Assembly: GCF_014656195.1 (NCBI RefSeq)
Contig: NZ_BNBY01000002.1
Location: forward strand, 404,351-468,350
Length of the DNA: 64,000 bases
Origin: Kitasatospora xanthocidica
GTDB taxonomy: Bacteria; Actinomycetota; Actinomycetes; Streptomycetales; Streptomycetaceae
Direction: 5' to 3'
Positions 59,431 to 64,000 of this stretch are shown piece by piece (positions within the stretch are counted from its first letter, which is position 1; each line of letters starts with the position of its first letter). The notes beneath the pieces were generated by a model. That model ran no database searches, was not told the DNA's origin, and saw only the letters and a program-made list of their open reading frames with translations. Position numbers and translations under genes: made by a program.

Positions 59431-60465
59431 TCAGTTGCCGCCGAGCGCCTTGCCGAAGTCGCCGATGACGACGTCGGCCGCGAGCGGGCCGCCGCGGGTG
59501 GACCAGACCGAGCCGTCCACCGTCACGGCGTGGTTGTTCTTCACCGCGGTGAGCTCCTGGTAGGCGGGCTTGGACTGGACGTCCTTGAGCGCGGACTTGC
59601 CGTCGTCCGTGAGGGTGGACAGGAACAGCCAGTCGCCGTCGATCTCGGAGAGCTTCTCCAGGCTGAGCGCCGGGCTGTGCGCGTTGCCGTCCTTGTCCTG
59701 CGCGGCCGGGCGGGTGAGGCCCATGTCGAGGGCGACGCCGCTCGCGAACTGCTTCTTCTCCATCCAGCTCGGGCCGGTGGGGTTCCAGCGGACGATGGAG
59801 ACGGCGGCGCCCTTGTTCTTGGTGAGCTCGCCGCCGGCCTTGGCGGCCTTGGCCTCGTAGTCGCCGATCACCTTGCCGGCCTGGTCGAGCTTGTTGACGG
59901 CGTTGCCGATGCCCTTGAAGGCGAGCTTCCAGTCATCGGTGGGCGCCATGGTGACCAGGGTGGCGGGGGTGATCTCGCGCAGCTGCTTGAGCATCTGCTC
60001 GTCCTGCATGTCGCCGGCCAGGATCAGGTCGGGCTTGGCTGCGATCACCTTGTCCATCACGGGCTGCAGCAGGTTGCCGACCACCGGCACGCCCTGGACC
60101 TTGTCCTTCAGGTACGCGGGCGGCTCGTTGAGGCCCTGGCCGTTGGTGATGCCGACCGGCTTGACGCCGAGGGCGAGCACCGCGTCGAGGTCCTCCTGGG
60201 TGAGGGTGACGATCCGCTTGGGCTCGGCGGAGACCTCGACGGCCTTGCCGGTGGCGTCCTTGACGGTCCGCTTGCCGCCGTTGCCGCCATTGGCGCCGTT
60301 GCCGCCGCCGGCCGCGTCGCCCGCCGGGGAGGACGCCGACGCGGAGGAGCCGGACGTGCCCGAGGAGCCGCAGCCCGTGAGCAGGAGGGCGGCCGCCCCG
60401 GTGACGGCCAGCGCCTGGGCCGCGCGGTGGCGGACGGGGCTGAGCGGGCGGCGGGCGAACGGCAT
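59431..60465 (-). CDS. Iron-siderophore substrate-binding lipoprotein
   Basis: 344 residues, ATG 60465 with GGAGG 6 nt upstream. The lipoprotein signal ends in LLTGC (Cys32), followed by a Ser/Gly-rich tether. The mature protein is a type III siderophore-binding protein (TVKDATGKAVEVSAEPKRIVTLTQEDLDAVLALGVKPVG; LQPVMDKVIAAKPDLILAGD; ALSLEKLSEIDGDWLFLSTL), as in FhuD/FepB relatives. It captures a ferric siderophore outside the membrane. It is divergent from the permease across a short region holding an iron box. Confidence 0.94.
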   Translation of the reverse strand: MPFARRPLSPVRHRAAQALAVTGAAALLLTGCGSSGTSGSSASASSPAGDAAGGGNGANGGNGGKRTVKDATGKAVEVSAEPKRIVTLTQEDLDAVLALGVKPVGITNGQGLNEPPAYLKDKVQGVPVVGNLLQPVMDKVIAAKPDLILAGDMQDEQMLKQLREITPATLVTMAPTDDWKLAFKGIGNAVNKLDQAGKVIGDYEAKAAKAGGELTKNKGAAVSIVRWNPTGPSWMEKKQFASGVALDMGLTRPAAQDKDGNAHSPALSLEKLSEIDGDWLFLSTLTDDGKSALKDVQSKPAYQELTAVKNNHAVTVDGSVWSTRGGPLAADVVIGDFGKALGGN

Positions 60466-60564
60466 GGGTGCCTCCGGGCAAAGGTGGTACGGGAGTTGAA
60501 CGGCGTGCGGGCAGCACGGCACGGCGGGGTGCGCTGCGCGGCGCCCGACGGAACGGCTCGGCCA

Positions 60565-60583
60565 TTAGGTTAGCCTTACCTTA
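60565..60583. promoter_or_regulatory. Iron box (DmdR/IdeR operator)
   Basis: TTAGGTTAGCCTTACCTTA is a 19-bp match (by eye 3 to 4 mismatches) to the actinomycete iron-box consensus TTAGGTTAGGCTAACCTAA. It lies between the divergent binding-protein and permease genes. Its last base is the A of the permease ATG at 60583, so it must cover that gene's core promoter or initiation site. Repression by an IdeR/DmdR protein under iron sufficiency is expected. Confidence 0.85.
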
Positions 60584-62823
60584 TGACATTGTCGCAAGCG
60601 GGCGTCCACGAAGCGTCCCCCGCCCCGGCGTCGAACGCCCCGCCACCAGGAGACGCACCCCGCCGGTCCGGGCCACGCCGGCCCGAGACCGACCAGCCCG
60701 AGACCGACCGGTCCGGGCCCGGCCAGCCCGAGCCCCGCCGGCCCGCCTGGCCGGTCGCCGTCGGCGCGGTGGTGCTGCTGCTCGCCCTCGCCGCGCTGTC
60801 ACTGTCGGTCGGCGCCGGCGAGGTCGGCCCCGGGCGGGTGCTCGACTACCTGCTGAACCGCGACGGCGCCCGCGCCGACGGCCGGCTCGCCCTGGTCGTC
60901 GGCGACCTGCGACTCCCCCGCACCGTCACCGCCCTGCTGGTCGGCGCCGCGCTCGGCGTCGCCGGGGCGCAACTGCAGTCCGTCACCCGCAATCCGCTCG
61001 CCGAGACCGGCCTGCTCGGCGTCAACGCCGGCGCCTCGCTGGGTGTCGTGCTCGGCATCGCCGTCCTCGGCGTCCAGACCTCGTACGGGTACCTCGCGTT
61101 CGCCTTCGGCGGCGCGGTGCTCGCCAGCACCCTGGTGCTGCTGATCGCGGGTAGCCGGGGCGGCGGATCGCCGATGCGGCTGGTCCTCGGCGGCTCCGCG
61201 GTCGGCGCGACCTTCGGCGGACTCACCGGTGTGCTGATCGTCAACTCGCCCGAGGCGTACGACCGCTACCGGGTCTGGGTGCTCGGCTCGCTGTCCGGGG
61301 TGGAGGGCTGGACGACGCTGCGCCAGCTCGCCCCCGTCCTCGGCGCCGGCTTCCTGCTCGCCCTGCTCACCACCCGGCCGCTCACCGCACTGGCACTCGG
61401 CGACGACCTCGCCCGCGGCCTCGGCCACCGGCCCGGCGCCACCCGGGCCGCGGTCGCCACCGCCGTCACCCTGCTGACCGCCTCCGCCGTCGCCCTCGCC
61501 GGACCCGTCTCCTTCCTCGGCCTGCTCGCCGGCTTCCTCGCCCGCGCCGTCGCCGGGCCCCGGGTCGGCCGACTCACCCTGCTCGCCGGGCTGTTCGGCG
61601 CCGCCGTGCTCATCGGGGCCGACGTGCTCGCCCGGGTCGTCGCCCGCCCGTTCGAGGCACCGGTGTCCGTGATCGTCGCCCTGGTCGGCGCCCCCGCCCT
61701 GATCGCGATCGTCCGCTCCCGGCGCTCCGCCGCCCTCGCCATGAGCGACCCGGCCGAAGCCGCCGCCCCGCCCGCACGACGGGCCGAACCACCCGCCCCC
61801 AAGCCCGACTTGGCGCTGCGGTACGGCGCGTGGTCACTGCTGCTCCCCCGCCGGGCGCTGCTCGCCTCCCTCGGCCTCACCGCCGCCCTGCTCGCCGCCG
61901 TCGTCGTCTCCGCACACGCCGGACAGAGCGAACTCGACCTCGGCCGCACCTTCCAGGCCGTGTTCGGCTACGGCGACCGCCTCGACGTCCTGCTGGTGCA
62001 GAAGTTCCGGCTCGGCCGGATCGTCGCCGGGCTCGCCGCCGGAGCCGCGCTGGGCCTGGCCGGCTGCCTGACCCAGACCCTCGCCCGCAACCGCCTCGCC
62101 ACCCCCGAACTCCTCGGCGTCAACGACGGCGCGACGGCCGCCGTCCTCGTCTCCGCCACCGTCTCCGGCACCTTCGGCACCTGGTGGGCCGGACCGCTCG
62201 GCGCGCTCGTCGCCGTCCTCGTCGTCACCCTCGTCTCCGGCGGGCTCGGCGCCCGCGGCTACCGGGTGCTCGTCGTCGGACTCGCGATGTCCGCGCTCGC
62301 CTCGGCGGTCGTCCAGGTCGCCCTCGCCCGACGCTCGCTCAACTCCGCGGGCTCGCTGTACGTCTGGACCTCCGGCAGCCTCAACGGGCGCGACTACGCC
62401 ATCGCCGCGCCCGTCCTGACCGGGCTCGCGGTCCTGGTGCCGCTCGCCCTCGTGGTCGCCCGGCGACTGGCCGTCCTGCGCTTCGACGACGACGTCGCCT
62501 CCGCACTCGGCGTCGACCCCGGCCGGGTCCGGCTCGCCTGCCTGCTGCTGGCGGTCGCCCTCGCCGGTCTGGCGGTCGGGGTCTGCGGGCCGGTCGGCTT
62601 CGTGGCGCTCGCCGCGCCCGTGGTCGCCGGACGCCTCGCCGGACCGGCCCGGGTCCCCGTCCTCGGCTCGGCCCTCACCGGCGCCCTGCTCGTCGTCCTC
62701 GCGGACACCCTCGGACGGGTGCTGATCGGCGGGGTCGAGATCCCCGTCGGCATCGTCACCACTGTCCTCGGCGGCCCCTTCCTGCTCTGGGTGCTGCTCG
62801 GCCGCAAGGGCCGCCCCGCGTAA
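60583..62823 (+). CDS. Fused double FecCD permease (FhuB-like)
   Basis: 746 residues holding two complete FecCD permease domains in one chain: domain 1 about 55-370 (RLPRTVTALLVGAALGVAGAQLQSVTRNPLAETGLLGVNAGASL; AGPVSFLGLLAGFLARAVAG) and domain 2 about 420-746 (RLGRIVAGLAAGAALGLAGCLTQTLARNRLATPELLGVNDGA; CGPVGFVALAAPVVAGRLAG; GVEIPVGIVTTVLGGPFLLWVLL). They are joined by a Pro/Ala-rich linker. Most importers use two separate subunits; FhuB-type fusions make the channel from one. The ATG abuts the iron box with no ribosome site, so translation may be leaderless. A siderophore esterase gene follows after 19 bp. Confidence 0.94.
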   Translation: MTLSQAGVHEASPAPASNAPPPGDAPRRSGPRRPETDQPETDRSGPGQPEPRRPAWPVAVGAVVLLLALAALSLSVGAGEVGPGRVLDYLLNRDGARADGRLALVVGDLRLPRTVTALLVGAALGVAGAQLQSVTRNPLAETGLLGVNAGASLGVVLGIAVLGVQTSYGYLAFAFGGAVLASTLVLLIAGSRGGGSPMRLVLGGSAVGATFGGLTGVLIVNSPEAYDRYRVWVLGSLSGVEGWTTLRQLAPVLGAGFLLALLTTRPLTALALGDDLARGLGHRPGATRAAVATAVTLLTASAVALAGPVSFLGLLAGFLARAVAGPRVGRLTLLAGLFGAAVLIGADVLARVVARPFEAPVSVIVALVGAPALIAIVRSRRSAALAMSDPAEAAAPPARRAEPPAPKPDLALRYGAWSLLLPRRALLASLGLTAALLAAVVVSAHAGQSELDLGRTFQAVFGYGDRLDVLLVQKFRLGRIVAGLAAGAALGLAGCLTQTLARNRLATPELLGVNDGATAAVLVSATVSGTFGTWWAGPLGALVAVLVVTLVSGGLGARGYRVLVVGLAMSALASAVVQVALARRSLNSAGSLYVWTSGSLNGRDYAIAAPVLTGLAVLVPLALVVARRLAVLRFDDDVASALGVDPGRVRLACLLLAVALAGLAVGVCGPVGFVALAAPVVAGRLAGPARVPVLGSALTGALLVVLADTLGRVLIGGVEIPVGIVTTVLGGPFLLWVLLGRKGRPA

Positions 62824-62842
62824 ACCCATTGGAGTCACACCT

Positions 62843-64000
62843 GTGGAAACCCCTCCCCTCGTCGCGCCCGACCCCGACGACCCGGCCTACCGCCTGGTCA
62901 CCCTCGTCCACCCCGACGAGCCGTACGACGGCGACCGGCGCGACGGCGACCGGTGCGACGGCGTCCTCGCCCTGCTGCACACCGTCACCGACAAGGACCG
63001 CCACTCCGGCGACCTCGCCCCACACCTGATGCGGCGTCAGGCCGACGGCTGCTGGTCGATCACCTACCGGCTGCGCGCCGACCACCGCGCCTCCTACCAG
63101 CTGTACCCGTTCCACGGCGAAGCCCCCGGCACCTCCCGCCCCGACTGGCTGCGCGTCCTCGACCACGCCCGCCCCGACCCGTACGACACCGAACCCCGGC
63201 TGCCCGCCCGCGACGGCCGCCACCCGTCCTCGGTGCTCAGCCTGCCCGACGCGCCCGCGCAGCCGTACGTCCGGCGGCGGGAGGGCGTGCCACGCGGCCG
63301 GACCGTGTCGCACACCGTCGCCGGGCGGCGGGTGGACGTCCACCTGCCGGCCGGGCACGGGCGGCAGGACGGCGGCCCCTACCGGGTGGCGGTGCTGCTG
63401 GACGGCGAGATGTGGGGCGAGGTGCTGTCCGTCGCCGACACCCTCGACAACCTGACCGCCGACGGAGCGATCCCGCCCACGGTGGCCCTGCTCGTCCACA
63501 CCATGGGCCCCGGCCGGCCCGCCGACCTCAGCTGCAACCCCGACTTCGTCGACCTCCTCGCCGACCGCCTCCTCCCCTGGGCCGCAACGGAGTTCGGCGC
63601 GACCACCGACCCCGCGCACACCGTCGTCGCGGGCCAGAGCGCGGGCGGCCTCACCGCCGCCTACGCCGCCTACCGGCGCCCCGACCGCTTCGGCAACGCG
63701 CTCTCCCAGTCCGGCTCCTTCTGGTGGCCGGACGAGACCGAGTTCGACGAGGGCAGCGAATGGCTCACCCGGCGGTTCGCCGCCGAGGAACGCCGGGCGG
63801 CCCGCTTCTACGTCGAGGTCGGGCTGCAGGAGTGGATGCTGCTCACCCAGAACCGGCACCTGCGGGACGTGCTGCTGGCGCGCGGCTACGACCTCGCCTA
63901 CCGCGAGTTCAACGGCGGCCACGACTACGCCTGTTGGCGCGGCGGACTGGCCGACGGGCTGGCCCACCTGCTGGGGGCGCGAACGCCCGCCGGATCACCC
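62843..64000 (+). CDS. Siderophore esterase (Fes/IroE-like), partial at window edge
   Basis: At least 386 residues, open at the right edge. Start GTG 62843 with TTGGAG 8 nt upstream. An N-terminal Fes-type domain (about 1-140; DGCWSITYRLRADHRASYQLYPF) is followed by an alpha/beta hydrolase of the esterase D type: VAVLLDGEMWGEVLSVADTLDNL, nucleophile elbow VVAGQSAGGLTAAYAAYRRPDRFGNALSQSGSFWW (Ser near 265) and late His in FNGGHDYACWRGGL (about 359). It should hydrolyse an imported ferric trilactone siderophore (enterobactin/bacillibactin/griseobactin type) in the cytosol to release iron. It is probably co-transcribed with the permease from the iron-box promoter. Confidence 0.9.
   Translation, partial: METPPLVAPDPDDPAYRLVTLVHPDEPYDGDRRDGDRCDGVLALLHTVTDKDRHSGDLAPHLMRRQADGCWSITYRLRADHRASYQLYPFHGEAPGTSRPDWLRVLDHARPDPYDTEPRLPARDGRHPSSVLSLPDAPAQPYVRRREGVPRGRTVSHTVAGRRVDVHLPAGHGRQDGGPYRVAVLLDGEMWGEVLSVADTLDNLTADGAIPPTVALLVHTMGPGRPADLSCNPDFVDLLADRLLPWAATEFGATTDPAHTVVAGQSAGGLTAAYAAYRRPDRFGNALSQSGSFWWPDETEFDEGSEWLTRRFAAEERRAARFYVEVGLQEWMLLTQNRHLRDVLLARGYDLAYREFNGGHDYACWRGGLADGLAHLLGARTPAGSP

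Overview
The window is very GC-rich, with coding spaced by strong third-position G/C, GTG/TTG starts and many ATGA/GTGA/TTGA stop-start overlaps. A complete four-gene conservon (cvnABCD), an IdeR/DmdR-type iron box and a RecA-NDp-type promoter point to a Streptomycetaceae actinomycete (Streptomyces or Kitasatospora). I see no rRNA, tRNA, insertion sequence, phage genes or CRISPR array. 49 protein-coding genes are supported; the last one runs off the right edge.

Left third (1-22 kb): a minus-strand operon of three small cupin proteins and a short secreted-type peptide; a phosphoribosyltransferase/hydrolase fusion; a homogentisate (tyrosine) catabolic operon hpd-hmgA-unknown-fahA with no recognisable maleylacetoacetate isomerase; a short-chain dehydrogenase divergent from its likely TetR regulator; two crotonase-family genes; a two-RCK-domain membrane protein; an HdeD-type membrane protein; DUF6461, CoA-transferase, metallo-beta-lactamase-fold and cytochrome P450 genes; a Met/His-rich membrane protein; and a divergent zinc-finger anti-sigma/ECF sigma pair. 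Four copies of a long AT-rich palindromic repeat (palindromic core GAAATCTGTCAG/CTGACAGATTTC) sit at gene 3' ends here and nowhere else I noticed.

Middle (22-43 kb): a three-gene cassette (drug-type MFS exporter, cytochrome P450, isocyanide synthase of the PvcA/IsnA/Dit1 family) that looks like a minimal isonitrile natural-product locus, convergent with a FecCD-type metallophore/cobalamin ABC importer. Then a leaderless metal-receptor-like protein, a lytic transglycosylase lipoprotein, an acidic-repeat protein with helicase-associated end domains, a lipase-maturation-factor-like membrane protein, a GAF/PAS protein, an acyl-CoA dehydrogenase and the conservon, whose cvnC contains an in-frame TTA (bldA) codon.

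Right third (43-64 kb): a MarR regulator; a 13.2-kb, five-gene, tightly overlapping minus-strand operon encoding DUF4132, a 1694-residue unknown protein, a MoxR-type AAA+ ATPase, a DUF5682-vWA fusion and a SWIM zinc-finger protein. It resembles the Escherichia coli yehI-L-M-P-Q set, and its promoter matches the RecA-NDp/PafBC DNA-damage consensus, which makes it the strongest candidate for an undescribed system. Next come a PQQ-type sugar dehydrogenase lipoprotein and an iron-siderophore uptake locus (ATPase and binding protein on minus; fused double permease and esterase on plus) around an iron box.
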